Positions 42,954-52,082 are shown, counted from the first letter of the stretch. The stretch is DNA of 64,000 nt from Bog-473 sp963777485 (GCA_963777485.1 CAVZQP010000002.1:248001-312000); one strand, 5' to 3'. The notes: a model not told the origin generated them from the letters alone. A program made the numbers and translations.

Positions 42954-44804
42954 ATGAAATTGAGAGCGAGACTCGCGACGGTAGGTGTCGCCGCGTTCGC
43001 GTTCGCGTTCGCGTTCGCGACCGTGACGCCGTTGGCGGTGTCGTCCTCCAGTGCCTTCGCTGACGGCGACGGCCAAGGCCACGACCACGGCCACGACCAG
43101 ATCAAGCACGTGCTCCTGATCTCGGTCGACGGGATGCACCAGTCCGACCTGGCATGGTACGCCGCCAACCATCCCAACTCGGAGCTGGCTCGGTTGGCCA
43201 CGGGCGGTGCCGAATACACCAACGCACAGACGCCCGTGCCGTCGGACTCCGATCCGGGCGGCACGGCGCTGATGACCGGCGCCGACCCGAAGACCCTCGG
43301 CATCTACTACGACGTCGAGTACAGCCACGACGTCTTCCCGGCAGGGACGACGAACTGCTCCGGGCCGGTCCCGGGCGGCAACGTGATCTACGACTCGCCG
43401 GACGACAGCCTTCCCGCCGTGCAGGACCTGCTGAACAACAACAGCGGCAACACCTTCCCGTCGTTCGACGAGGGCGGCTCGATCTACACGAACGGGATCG
43501 ACAAGAACCCGGGCCTGATCATGGGCCTGAGCCCGCACCCGCAGTCGGGCTTAGACCCGGCGACCTACCCGGTCGACCCCACGACGTGCCAGCCGATCCA
43601 GCCGTGGGACTACCTGGGGGTCAACACGATCTTCCAGGTCATCCACAACGCCGGCCTGCGAACGGCGTGGTCCGACAAGCACGCGGTCTACACGTCGTTC
43701 AACGGCCCGGGCTCGAACGGCATGAGCATCGACGACTTCTTCGGGCCGGAGATCGACGCGCAGGCCGTCGAGCCGAACGGCGTGCCCTACCCGGTCGACG
43801 GCGCGTGGACGGCTGACAACGCAGCCACCAAGCAGTACGACTCCTACAAGGTCCAGGCGGTCATCAACTGGATCAACGGCCACGACCACACCGGCAGCGG
43901 GCCGAGGGTCGGCACGCCGGCGATCTACGGGATGAACTTCCAGACGGTCTCGACCGCCGAGAAGCTGAAGAGCTCCCCGGCCGTGCTGATCGGGCCCGAC
44001 GCGCACGGCAACTACACCGACGGTCCGTCGCTGGCCGGCGGGTACGTGAGCGTGGGCGGCCAACAGGTGCCGGGCCCGCTGCTCCAGAGCGCACTTGACT
44101 ACGTCAACTTCGCCCTGCAGCAGATGGCGAACACGATCCAGGCCGACGGCGAGGCCAACTCGACGGCGATCGTCCTGACGGCCAAGCACGGCCAGTCGCC
44201 GCTGAACAACAGCCAGCTGCAGCGGATCGACGACGGCCCGATCGTCTCCGGCGTCAACGCCGCCTGGGCGGCCACGCACCCGAGCAACCCGACGCTGGTC
44301 GTCCAAGAGGCCGATGACGACGGGTTGCTGTGGTGGCTGTCGGACCGCTCGCAGGCGGCGACGGAGTTCGTCAAGGACTACCTGTGGAGCCACAGTGCCC
44401 CGGCGGTCAACTACGCCGGCCAGACCGTCACGGTCGCGCACTCAGGCCTATCGCAGATCTTCGCGGGCCAGGAGTCGGCGCAATACTTCGGCGTCTCGAA
44501 CTCCGACCCGCGCCACCCGGACGTGTTCGGGATCTCACAGGTCGGCACGATCTACACCGGCGGCTCGAAGATCGCCGAACACGGTGGCGCCAACCCGGGC
44601 GACCGGGACGTTCCGCTCGTCGTCTATGCGCCCGGGACCGTGCAGCCCGGCCAGTCGAGCAACGGCGTGGAGACGACCCAGGTCGCTCCGACGATCTTGA
44701 AGCTGCTCGGCCTCTCTCCGAACTCGCTGCAGTCGGTCCAGGAGCAGGGCACGCAAGTCCTGCCCGGGATCGGGAACGGGCACGGGGACGGGGGCGGGCA
44801 GTAG
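42954..44804 (+). CDS. Secreted phosphodiesterase/nucleotide pyrophosphatase-like protein
   Basis: A 616-residue exported member of the alkaline phosphatase superfamily (type I phosphodiesterase/nucleotide pyrophosphatase). The signal peptide (residues 1-36) contains a Phe-Ala tandem repeat from a 6-bp DNA repeat. Metal-site motifs appear as LLISVDGMH (Asp), GTALMTGADP (nucleophile Thr region), LTAKHGQSP and AEHGGANPGDRDVPL (His ligands). A His/Gly/Asp-rich tract (DGDGQGHDHGHD) follows the signal. ATG 42954 has AAAGAGGAG upstream. The substrate, a phosphodiester or nucleotide, is not defined. Confidence 0.85.
   Translation: MKLRARLATVGVAAFAFAFAFATVTPLAVSSSSAFADGDGQGHDHGHDQIKHVLLISVDGMHQSDLAWYAANHPNSELARLATGGAEYTNAQTPVPSDSDPGGTALMTGADPKTLGIYYDVEYSHDVFPAGTTNCSGPVPGGNVIYDSPDDSLPAVQDLLNNNSGNTFPSFDEGGSIYTNGIDKNPGLIMGLSPHPQSGLDPATYPVDPTTCQPIQPWDYLGVNTIFQVIHNAGLRTAWSDKHAVYTSFNGPGSNGMSIDDFFGPEIDAQAVEPNGVPYPVDGAWTADNAATKQYDSYKVQAVINWINGHDHTGSGPRVGTPAIYGMNFQTVSTAEKLKSSPAVLIGPDAHGNYTDGPSLAGGYVSVGGQQVPGPLLQSALDYVNFALQQMANTIQADGEANSTAIVLTAKHGQSPLNNSQLQRIDDGPIVSGVNAAWAATHPSNPTLVVQEADDDGLLWWLSDRSQAATEFVKDYLWSHSAPAVNYAGQTVTVAHSGLSQIFAGQESAQYFGVSNSDPRHPDVFGISQVGTIYTGGSKIAEHGGANPGDRDVPLVVYAPGTVQPGQSSNGVETTQVAPTILKLLGLSPNSLQSVQEQGTQVLPGIGNGHGDGGGQ
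42993..43019 (+). repeat. GCGTTC tandem repeat in the signal peptide
   Basis: Four and a half direct copies of the hexamer GCGTTC encode an Ala-Phe run in the hydrophobic core of the signal peptide. Changes by one unit keep the frame and would alter the core length by two residues. Confidence 0.9.
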
Positions 44805-45252
44805 CGAACGAGTCCCTTGTGACCGGGCTGCGGGGTGGTCCCGGACCGCTCCGTAGCCCGGCACTCGCTCGTCCGGAGGTCCTGAGACGCCGCTGCAGCC
44901 GATCGTGTCCTCGTCGGCCGGCCCCGGTCCGATGTGGAAGCAGCCCTCCCTCCAGACCCTCGGGTGTGCGGCACCGTGGGGGGCGATTCTCCTTCCCGTT
45001 CCCGCGCCACGGAACGCCGGCGTGCGGGGTCGCGCGCTGCGGGGGCTACCGCCCTCCTTCGTTGCCGGCACCGAGATGCACGGGCCCGCGCTGGGTGGGA
45101 CTTCGGAGTGTTCGCCGTCGCGGCCCGAGGCCATTGTCGGGCACAACCTGACTGCTGGGCTACGAAGAAGTCGGGTGGTATCGCCTCATGGAAGCAATGC
45201 CGTGGCGCAGCGTCGTGCTCGCGAGGGCACCTCTTCGGTGCGTCACTCCGCG
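44805..45252. other. Convergent intergenic region, 448 nt
   Basis: This lies between the stops of the phosphodiesterase and the repeat-protein genes. Several open frames cross it but none shows consistent coding bias or family motifs. No clear terminator hairpin with T-run was found. Confidence 0.4.
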
Positions 45253-46713
45253 CTAGCCGGCTGAGCTGACCAGCCGTCCCATGTAGGCGGCACCGCCGAA
45301 CGTGAAGATCCCACCGTCGGCGGCGGCCATCCAGTAGCCGTTCGTCGCGTTGTCGGGGGCCATCCCCACGACGGGCGACGCCAGGCGGATGCTGCCGGTC
45401 GAGCCGTAGAACGGAGCCTGCCCGTAGGTGAAGATCCCCCCGTCGGAGGCCACGAACCGGTAGCCCTGGCCGTTGGGCGACGCCTCCATGCCGACGATCG
45501 GCTTGTTGAGGTGGATGCTCCCGGTGCTGCCGAAGAACGGGGCCCCGTAGCTGAAGATCCCGCCGTCGGCTGCGACCTCCCAATACCCGCCCGTGGCGGG
45601 GTCCTCGGCCATGCCGACGACGGGCTTGTTGAGCGGTGTCCCGCCCATGGAACCGCGGAAGGCGGCATTGCCGTAGCTGAAGATGCCTCCGTCGGAGGCC
45701 ACGAGCCAATACCCCTTGCCGTTGGGCGTCGGGGCCATGCCCACGATCGGCTTGTTGAGGTGCAGGGACCCCGTCGATCCGTAGAAGCTGGCGTCACCGA
45801 AGTTGAAGATGCCACCGTCGGAGGCCACCAGCCAGTACCCGCCGCCGTCGGGCGTGGCCGTGATGCCGACCAGCGGCGCGTTGAGCCGGCCGGTCAGCGA
45901 CCCGAGACTGCGGGCAGCGCCGAAGGCGGCGACGGTGCCGTTGGCCTCGGCCTCCCAGTACCCGGACCCGTTCGGAAGCGGTGCGATTCCGATCGTGCGT
46001 TCGGAGACGACGGCGGCAACCTGGCTCCATGTCACGGTGACATCGCTCGGTTGCGCACACGATGAGACCAAGACGGCGGCGATGGAGCCCGATGCCGACG
46101 AGCCGGCACCCATGGAGAGAACCGGCGGCCCGGGACAGCCGCCGAACTCGTGCAGGATGATGTCACGGTGGATCCAGCACCCTGAGGGCGAGGACGGGCT
46201 GCACGCGACGTTCGTCGTCGCGGACCCGCCGTAGCCGTCGTCGTACATCATGTAGTAGTCGGCAGCGAGCACCGAAGGCTCACCGGCCCAAAGAGACCCG
46301 CCGAACGTGATCGGCCCCGCGTTGGTGAGCGAGGACGGAATGGGGGGATCCGTGTTCCCACTGGCGCCCGCCTGCGCGTACGAGTCGAGTTGCCCGGTCA
46401 TGTCGTTGATCGGCGGCAGGCCGCGGTCCATGCGCTCGACGTTCACCACTGCGAACGTCTGCTCCGCAGCCGGCAACGAGGCCAACGCGGACTCGGAGAT
46501 GTCCATGGTCCCGACGCCCTCCTGGGCTCGAGCCGAATCGATCGAGCTGAGCCAGTTGCCGCTGCTGGGCGCGATGTTCGACCCGGGGTTGGCCGGTGGC
46601 AGGATCCCGTCGCCTCCCGCGGGTGCGCCGGCGAGGCCAGCGGTGACGAAGCCGACGACCATGGCACCAAGCGGCAGCAGGATCGCGACGCGACGACGAA
46701 CGCGGTTGTGCAC
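45253..46713 (-). CDS. Secreted CAP-like protein with six GYW-DGGIF repeats
   Basis: A 486-residue exported protein. A signal peptide (VRRRVAILLPLGAMVVGFVTAG) precedes a region (about 65-220) with CAP/SCP-like features (LPAAEQTFAVVNVERMDRGLPPI, then WIHRDIILHEF). The C-terminal 260 residues are six tandem repeats of about 46 residues, each with GYWxVAxDGGIFxxGxAxFxGS, probably forming a beta-propeller-like array; such repeats are frequent in Acidimicrobiia. GTG 46713 is chosen because AGGAGGGG lies 7 nt upstream; ATG 46752 lacks a ribosome binding site. It is divergent from a PadR gene. Confidence 0.85.
   Translation of the reverse strand: MHNRVRRRVAILLPLGAMVVGFVTAGLAGAPAGGDGILPPANPGSNIAPSSGNWLSSIDSARAQEGVGTMDISESALASLPAAEQTFAVVNVERMDRGLPPINDMTGQLDSYAQAGASGNTDPPIPSSLTNAGPITFGGSLWAGEPSVLAADYYMMYDDGYGGSATTNVACSPSSPSGCWIHRDIILHEFGGCPGPPVLSMGAGSSASGSIAAVLVSSCAQPSDVTVTWSQVAAVVSERTIGIAPLPNGSGYWEAEANGTVAAFGAARSLGSLTGRLNAPLVGITATPDGGGYWLVASDGGIFNFGDASFYGSTGSLHLNKPIVGMAPTPNGKGYWLVASDGGIFSYGNAAFRGSMGGTPLNKPVVGMAEDPATGGYWEVAADGGIFSYGAPFFGSTGSIHLNKPIVGMEASPNGQGYRFVASDGGIFTYGQAPFYGSTGSIRLASPVVGMAPDNATNGYWMAAADGGIFTFGGAAYMGRLVSSAG
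45265..46020 (-). repeat. Six ~140-bp tandem coding repeats
   Basis: The repeat units of the CAP-like protein recur about every 138-141 bp, with near-identical stretches such as GACGGCGGGATCTTC. They are protein-coding and could recombine or slip. Confidence 0.8.
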
Positions 46714-46903
46714 AGTGTTTCCCCTCCTGAATCTCTTCCCGATGCTCACCATTTCCCAACGGGACGAAAACGAAACGTGGGTTGACCTCGAAACTTGCGC
46801 TGGCGTTGATCAAGAAGGCGACGTTCGGCGGAGTCGGCACCACCGAAACCGAACGCCACCTGCGATGTTCGGGAAAGAGCCAACGAGTCGAACGTAGCCC
46901 CGG

Positions 46904-46932
46904 TTGCTATATATCGATGATCGATCTATACC
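46904..46932 (+). promoter_or_regulatory. Second PadR promoter with operator in the spacer, leaderless
   Basis: TTGCTA (46904-46909) and TATACC (46927-46932) are 17 nt apart. The spacer and -10 contain TATATCG-N5-CGATCTATA (46910-46930), with an inner perfect ATCGAT-G-ATCGAT. The ATG at 46939 falls at the expected transcription start, so the message is probably leaderless. Confidence 0.7.
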
Positions 46933-46938
46933 GGACAA

Positions 46939-47274
46939 ATGACCGAGATACGGGAGCCGACCTTCTTGGTGCTGGTGGTGCTCGCAAGTGACCGCCTCCA
47001 TGGATACGGCATCATCCAAGAAGTCGAACGGCTCTCGGACGGCAAGACTGTGCTCGGCGCCGGAACCCTGTACGCGACCCTCGATCGTCTCAGCATCGAA
47101 GGCCTGATCGACGGAGCGGGCGACGAGATCGTCGACGGGCGCCTCCGTCGCTATTACCGCTTGTCCAATCGCGGGAGAGCCGTCCTGGAGTCCGAATCCA
47201 AGCAGCGCATCGCCATGTCGAAAGAGGCTCTCCGCAGGCTGCGAGTTGCGAGCGTCACGCCGCGTCCAGCGTGA
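46939..47274 (+). CDS. PadR-family transcriptional regulator
   Basis: A 111-residue PadR-type winged-helix protein: TFLVLVVLASDRLHGYGIIQEVE, GAGTLYATLDRLSIEGLI and RRYYRLSNRGRAVLESE are the conserved blocks. ATG 46939 has no ribosome binding site and coincides with the predicted transcript start. Unlike the first PadR gene, no membrane-protein partner follows; an IS481 element sits 211 nt downstream, which may have displaced the partner. Its base composition is lower in GC than the genes to its left. Confidence 0.9.
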   Translation: MTEIREPTFLVLVVLASDRLHGYGIIQEVERLSDGKTVLGAGTLYATLDRLSIEGLIDGAGDEIVDGRLRRYYRLSNRGRAVLESESKQRIAMSKEALRRLRVASVTPRPA

Positions 47275-47340
47275 GGTCTCTCATGGGCGCGGGAGCCCCG
47301 CCTCGCCGCGCTCCCTATTGGCCCCTGTTTGTCGTTGCGT

Positions 47341-47385
47341 GTTGCACGAAGTTGGTCTCAAGAACCTTGTTGCACGCTGTTGCAC
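47341..47385. repeat. Three GTTGCAC direct repeats near the island left end
   Basis: GTTGCAC occurs at 47341-47347, 47369-47375 and 47379-47385. The last two are one helical turn (10 bp) apart. GTGGCAC repeats with the same 10-bp step occur near the tRNA-Gly at the other end. They could be recombinase arm sites; this is inference. Confidence 0.4.
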
Positions 47386-47479
47386 CGCGAGGTGTCGTGG
47401 TTCCCAGCCATGCAAGCTGAGACCGAGTCGGGGATGAAATCGCTTCTGCCAATATCGTCCGACTAACGGAGAGTGGCCA

Positions 47480-48538
47480 TCTAGATGTTCTGCCCACGGA
47501 CCTTGTTGACGCGGAAAATCCCCAGATGAAGTGAGCCCCCGAGGCAGTGTGGAGCTGTTCACACACCCACACAGCCAAGGAGGCTCACTGTGCACCGTAA
47601 CGCTCCACTCACGCCTGAAGGTCGACTCCGTCTGTGCCGCCTGATCGAAGACGGCTGGGCGGTGGCAGCGGCCGCCGAGTCGATGCGGATCTCGCGTCAG
47701 ACGGCGCACAAGTGGTGGGGGCGCTACCTGGCCGGTGGGCGACCTGCGCTCGAGGATCGTTCGAGCCGGCCTCGGCGTTGCCCCACCAAGACTCCGGCCA
47801 AGGTGGAGCGCCGGGTGGTCGAGCTGCGGCGCCGGCACCAAGTGAGTGCAGCTCGGCTGGCTGGGCGTGCGGGCCTTCCGGCCTCGACGCTCCACGCCGT
47901 CTGGACGCGCCACGGGGTGTCGAGACTCTCTGACCTCGAGCGCCGAAGTGGCCGGGTCATCCGACGCATTGAGACCTCGCATCCGGGCGAGCTCGTTCAT
48001 CTCGACGTGAAGAAGCAGGCCAAGATCCCCAAAGGCGGCGGCTGGCGGGTGCACGGTCGATCCAAAGAGCATCACGGTGGACGCGACCGTGTGGGCTACG
48101 CCTACATCCACTCAGCGATCGACGCGCATAGTCGGCTGGCCTACTCGGAGGTCCATGCCGACGAGAAGGGCGTGACCAACCTGGCCTTTTGGCGCCGAGC
48201 CAAGGCGTTCTTCGAGGGCTATGGCATCACCGTCGAGCGCGTGCTCACTGACAACGGCTCCTGCTACCGGGCGACCGTCTTCGCTACTGAGCTGGTCCGC
48301 GCCTCCATTGCTCACACCTTCATTCGGCCCTATCGACCCCAGACCAACGGAAAGGCTGAGCGCTACAACCGCACCTTGCTCAACGAGTGGGCCTACGCCC
48401 GGCCGTATCGCTCAGAGGCCGCCCGAACCCGGGCCCTTGCCCACTGGCTCCACATGTACAACCATCACCGGCACCACACGGCCATCGGGGGCCCGCCCAT
48501 CAGCCGAGTCAACAACCTGGTTGGGCAGAACATCTAGA
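47480..48538 (+). mobile_element. IS481-family insertion sequence with target duplication
   Basis: The element proper spans 47486-48532 (1047 bp). Its ends form terminal inverted repeats of 29 bp with 23 matches, beginning TGTTCTGCCCA (47486-47514 and 48504-48532). It is flanked on both sides by TCTAGA (47480-47485 and 48533-48538), a 6-bp target duplication of the NCTAGN type known for IS481. The transposase is intact, so the copy may still be mobile. Confidence 0.92.
47590..48537 (+). CDS. IS481-family transposase
   Basis: A 315-residue DDE transposase. An N-terminal helix-turn-helix region (about residues 5-70, EGRLRLCRLIEDGWAVAAAA and RISRQTAHKWWGRY) is followed by a linker and the rve catalytic core: LVHLDVKK (first Asp, about 139), VLTDNGSC (second Asp, about 221) and NGKAERYN (Glu, about 257). 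GTG 47590 has AAGGAGG upstream. The last sense codons lie in the right terminal repeat and the TAG stop (48535-48537) lies in the duplicated target site. Confidence 0.95.
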   Translation: MHRNAPLTPEGRLRLCRLIEDGWAVAAAAESMRISRQTAHKWWGRYLAGGRPALEDRSSRPRRCPTKTPAKVERRVVELRRRHQVSAARLAGRAGLPASTLHAVWTRHGVSRLSDLERRSGRVIRRIETSHPGELVHLDVKKQAKIPKGGGWRVHGRSKEHHGGRDRVGYAYIHSAIDAHSRLAYSEVHADEKGVTNLAFWRRAKAFFEGYGITVERVLTDNGSCYRATVFATELVRASIAHTFIRPYRPQTNGKAERYNRTLLNEWAYARPYRSEAARTRALAHWLHMYNHHRHHTAIGGPPISRVNNLVGQNI

Positions 48539-48797
48539 CCCAGGATCCTCGAGGGACCGTGCGTCAGTACCCCTCTGCTCGAGTGTTGGCTACGACCGTC
48601 CGCATTCGTCGCAGTCATCCCCCTTGGTGTGTGTCGTCGTTCAAGGCCGACCCGCCCTTGAACGATGGCAACAGTGACGATCGGGCGTTGCGTCGTGACC
48701 TTACGTCTCACTTGGAGATTGCTGGACAACGCGGGCAACGTGGCAGTGACCGGTTGGTAGGGGAGTGGCCCACTGCGGCCTCACGGTTCGTAGCGTG
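48539..48797. other. Intergenic region right of the IS element
   Basis: I find no gene in these 259 nt. It is the downstream flank of the kinase-EAL gene and of the IS copy. Confidence 0.4.
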
Positions 48798-51700
48798 TTA
48801 TGGCTGGAGCAGACGTTCGATCGATTGCGAGTCATGCGGGCCGGAAAAGTAATAACCCTGACCGAGCTGCCACCCAAGGGAGCGCAGGCAAGTTGCCTGC
48901 GCTTCAGTCTCAATGCCTTCTGCCTCGGCGATTGCGCCCATTCCGGCCGCAAGTTGTCCAACGGCATGAGCAAGTCTCAGCCCTCGCTCGCCGGACGGCA
49001 GGTCATCGGTAAAGGACTTATCGAGCTTTATGACGTCGACGGGGAATCGGCTCAGGTACTCGAGTGATGAGTAAGCGGTACCAAAGTCGTCGAGCGCAAT
49101 CAGAACGCCGGCTTCGCTGAGCTCTGTCAACGTATGAGAACTCCCTTTGGCATCGCCGACGAGAAACGTCTCGGTCACCTCCACCATCAACGCTTTCGGA
49201 TCGAGAGCAACGCGGTCGAGGGTCCGAAGAATCCGAGCGGCCAGGTCCGGGAGTCGCAACTCGCGTCCCGACACATTCACGCTCATAAATCGAGCTGGCA
49301 CTCGAGCAAAACGGTGACTCCACTCCGCTGCCTGTCGGCATGCCTCGTAGCGAACATATTCATCGATATCGACGATGAAGGACGTCTGTTCGGCCAGCCC
49401 AATGAACTCCGCCGGTTCCAGCAGGCCCTTCGTAGGATGGTTCCAGCGCACGAGTGCCTCGAAGCCCACAATTTCTTTGCTCGTGAGATCGACCACGGGT
49501 TGGTAATGGACGACCAAGTCCTTCAGTTGCGGTAGTCGCTCCAATCGACTCAAGGGCAGCTCGTTCGCACCGGTGCGGACGCGGCGAACCATATCGACGA
49601 GCTCGGTCGAAGCGCTCGTCTTCTCCAAATACCCTGAACAGCCGCCCCAAGCCGCCTCGAAGACGGCCGCCTCCTCGCTTGAGCCCGTAAGCATGATGAC
49701 GCGTACGCTCGGCCATCGTTGGGTGATTTGCCGGGCCGCAGACGCACCATCGCCGTCGGGCAAGTTGTAGTCCATCACAACGACATCTGGCTGATGGGTC
49801 GCTACGGCGATAAGGGCGCCACTGACGTTGACCGCGCTGGCCACGACGGCGATATCAGATTGTCGATCGAGGTTCCGTACGAGGCTTTCCAAAACCATCT
49901 CGTGGTCGTCGACCACGAGAACCCTGATCTGCGAGGGGGCGTTCGAATCTGACGAGATCACTGCCCTTTGGGTGAGCCTGCGGGAGGCGCGCTCGAGACT
50001 GGCGCGTACTTTTTCAAGGAGGCCCTGCCGATTGAACGGCTTTTGGAGTAAGGCCAATCCCTCATCGAGCACCCGCTGTGGGCTCAATACGCCGCCGCTG
50101 TAACCGGACATGTAGAGAACAGGTCGGCCAGGCCTGAGTTCTTCGATGTGCTGTGCCAGCACAGGACCCGACATGCGTGGCATAACGGAGTCGGTCAGAA
50201 GAAGCTGGAAATCGTTCGAGGCGGCGAGCGCCAACGCGTCTTCGCAGTTGGCAGCCTCCAGCGTCAGATAGCCATTCTGTCGGAGGATCCGAGAAGCAAC
50301 CTCCAACACTAAGGGCTCGTCCTCGACAATGAGGATCGTTTCGCCGAGCCCAGTCACGACGGAAACCGAGCCGGTCGGCCTCGTCGTGATGCCAACGTCA
50401 GTGTGTGGAAAATAGAGGCGGAAGGTCGTTCCGATTCCTTCCTCGGAGTAGACGTTCACGGTGCCACCGGCATCGGAGACGATGCCGTAGACAGTGGCCA
50501 ACCCGAGGCCAGTCCCTTCGCCTTGCGGCTTGGTCGTGAAGAACGGTTCAAAGATGTGGCTTGCGATCTCCGGACTCATACCGGTGCCCACATCGCTCAC
50601 GGCTAGTTCGACGTAGTGGCCGGGGGTGACCTCAGGATGAAGTTGGCTATAGATCTCGTCGAGCTCGGTGAGACCCGTTTCGATTGTGAGCGTTCCACCA
50701 TCAGGCATCGCGTCGCGGGCGTTCACCGCCAGATTGAGTAGCACCCGCTCAATCTGACCGCGGTCAGCTCGGATGTTGCGCACATTGCTTCCCGATGCGA
50801 CCCGCAGCTCGATGTGCTCCCCGATACTCCGCGACAGCAAATTGTAGACGTCCGCTACGACGACGTTGAGGTCAAGCACCTCTGGCTCGGTGATGTCCCG
50901 GCGTCCGAAGATGAGCAATTGTCGGGTGAGCTCCACCGCGCGTTCGGCAGCGCGTTGGATCTGCTGAACGTCCGTAAGAACCCGCGGCCGATCGTCGATT
51001 TCCTCAGCCACGAATGCCGCGTAGTTCAAAATGATTGCCAGCAGATTGTTAAAGTCGTGGGCAATCCCTCCGGCGAGTTGGCCCAGGCTCTCGAGGCGCT
51101 CCACCTGGCGCAGTCGGCTCTCGAAAGCACGCAACTCGGCATCTGCACGCTTGCGTTCGGTGATATCAAAGACCACCACGCCGATGCCAATCATCTGACC
51201 ATCGGTCATGACCGGGTAGCAGCTCGTGAGCCAATGGTGAACCTTGCCCGGTTCTGCCCCTATTTCTCCCGAGATTTCGATGTTGACAACGGATTCGCCG
51301 GCCTCCAGTACGCGTCGACAGACCGGGTCGATCTGAGGCCAGATCTGCGGAACTACCTCAGCCACCTTTCGTCCGACCTGGTCCTGCACAGACGAACCGT
51401 TGACGGCGGACAGCATCTCGTTCAGCCGGATGATGCGCAGCTCAGTGTCGATGAACCCGAATCCGACAGGGGCGGTGTCCTGAAGCGTCTCGAGCATGCT
51501 CAAGGCCTCCGCGGTCGCGCGGTGGGCCTGCTCGAGTTCCTTCGCTGTCTCAAAGTGCGCAGTCATATCGCGTGCACTCGTCGCAGCAGCTACCACAGTG
51601 CCGTCGAGCGCAAGAACCGGTGACACCGTGACCGAAACGGTTATGAGAGTTGCGTCCTTCTTCACCCGCTCGGTCAGCAACTCTTGCACCGTCTCGCCCT

Positions 51701-52022
51701 GACGAATGCGGTGCAGAATTTGTGGGAGCTCCTCAGCTCGGTCTGGAGGAATCAGCGTCGCTATGTCGCGGCCCAGCATTTCGGCGGCGGAGTAGCCGTA
51801 GAGGCGCTCGGCCGCTGCATTCCAAGACACGATCTCTCCGCTGAGTGTCTTGCCGATGATGGCGTCGGCCGACGAGGCCACAATCGCGGCGAGGAACGGA
51901 TCGACTTCGGGAGTTAGAGGGCCCCCCACCTCGCTGGACTTGAGCAATTCGAGGGGGTTCCGCATGTCCTCGGCCAGACCTTCGACCCCCTCCGTCTCAC
52001 CATCCGTTGACTCATGGTCCAT
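48798..52022 (-). CDS. Hybrid histidine kinase with PAS-PAS-HisKA-HATPase-REC-REC-EAL
   Basis: A 1074-residue soluble signalling protein. PAS domains lie at about 40-160 and 180-300, the dimerisation/phosphoacceptor site at GGIAHDFNNLLAI (His about 322), and the ATPase at about 430-545 (VNARDAMPDGG, DVGTGMS, GTGLGLATV). A receiver follows at about 560-680 (IVEDEP, LLTDSVMP), a second NarL-like receiver at about 697-815 (VVDDHE, VVMDYNLPDGDG), and a C-terminal EAL phosphodiesterase at about 830-1070. The EAL domain keeps its catalytic residues: EALVRWNHP, ALDDFGTAYSS, IKLDKSF and AEGIETE. It probably couples a phosphorelay to c-di-GMP breakdown within one chain. ATG 52022 is used. Confidence 0.93.
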   Translation of the reverse strand: MDHESTDGETEGVEGLAEDMRNPLELLKSSEVGGPLTPEVDPFLAAIVASSADAIIGKTLSGEIVSWNAAAERLYGYSAAEMLGRDIATLIPPDRAEELPQILHRIRQGETVQELLTERVKKDATLITVSVTVSPVLALDGTVVAAATSARDMTAHFETAKELEQAHRATAEALSMLETLQDTAPVGFGFIDTELRIIRLNEMLSAVNGSSVQDQVGRKVAEVVPQIWPQIDPVCRRVLEAGESVVNIEISGEIGAEPGKVHHWLTSCYPVMTDGQMIGIGVVVFDITERKRADAELRAFESRLRQVERLESLGQLAGGIAHDFNNLLAIILNYAAFVAEEIDDRPRVLTDVQQIQRAAERAVELTRQLLIFGRRDITEPEVLDLNVVVADVYNLLSRSIGEHIELRVASGSNVRNIRADRGQIERVLLNLAVNARDAMPDGGTLTIETGLTELDEIYSQLHPEVTPGHYVELAVSDVGTGMSPEIASHIFEPFFTTKPQGEGTGLGLATVYGIVSDAGGTVNVYSEEGIGTTFRLYFPHTDVGITTRPTGSVSVVTGLGETILIVEDEPLVLEVASRILRQNGYLTLEAANCEDALALAASNDFQLLLTDSVMPRMSGPVLAQHIEELRPGRPVLYMSGYSGGVLSPQRVLDEGLALLQKPFNRQGLLEKVRASLERASRRLTQRAVISSDSNAPSQIRVLVVDDHEMVLESLVRNLDRQSDIAVVASAVNVSGALIAVATHQPDVVVMDYNLPDGDGASAARQITQRWPSVRVIMLTGSSEEAAVFEAAWGGCSGYLEKTSASTELVDMVRRVRTGANELPLSRLERLPQLKDLVVHYQPVVDLTSKEIVGFEALVRWNHPTKGLLEPAEFIGLAEQTSFIVDIDEYVRYEACRQAAEWSHRFARVPARFMSVNVSGRELRLPDLAARILRTLDRVALDPKALMVEVTETFLVGDAKGSSHTLTELSEAGVLIALDDFGTAYSSLEYLSRFPVDVIKLDKSFTDDLPSGERGLRLAHAVGQLAAGMGAIAEAEGIETEAQATCLRSLGWQLGQGYYFSGPHDSQSIERLLQP

Positions 52023-52082
52023 GAAGACAATGTGGCAGAGCAATCGAGGCACGCTCCTCTTGGAAACGGACCTAACAATTGG

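Noticed and set aside
44805..45252. Plus-strand frame of 119 codons in the convergent gap
   Set aside because: It has no ribosome binding site, biased shadow-like composition and no recognisable motif.
45265..46020. Tandem repeat as a noncoding satellite
   Set aside because: The unit length is a multiple of three and encodes conserved protein repeats in an intact frame.
47341..47385. CRISPR-like repeats
   Set aside because: Only three 7-nt repeats with unequal spacing; no array, no cas genes.
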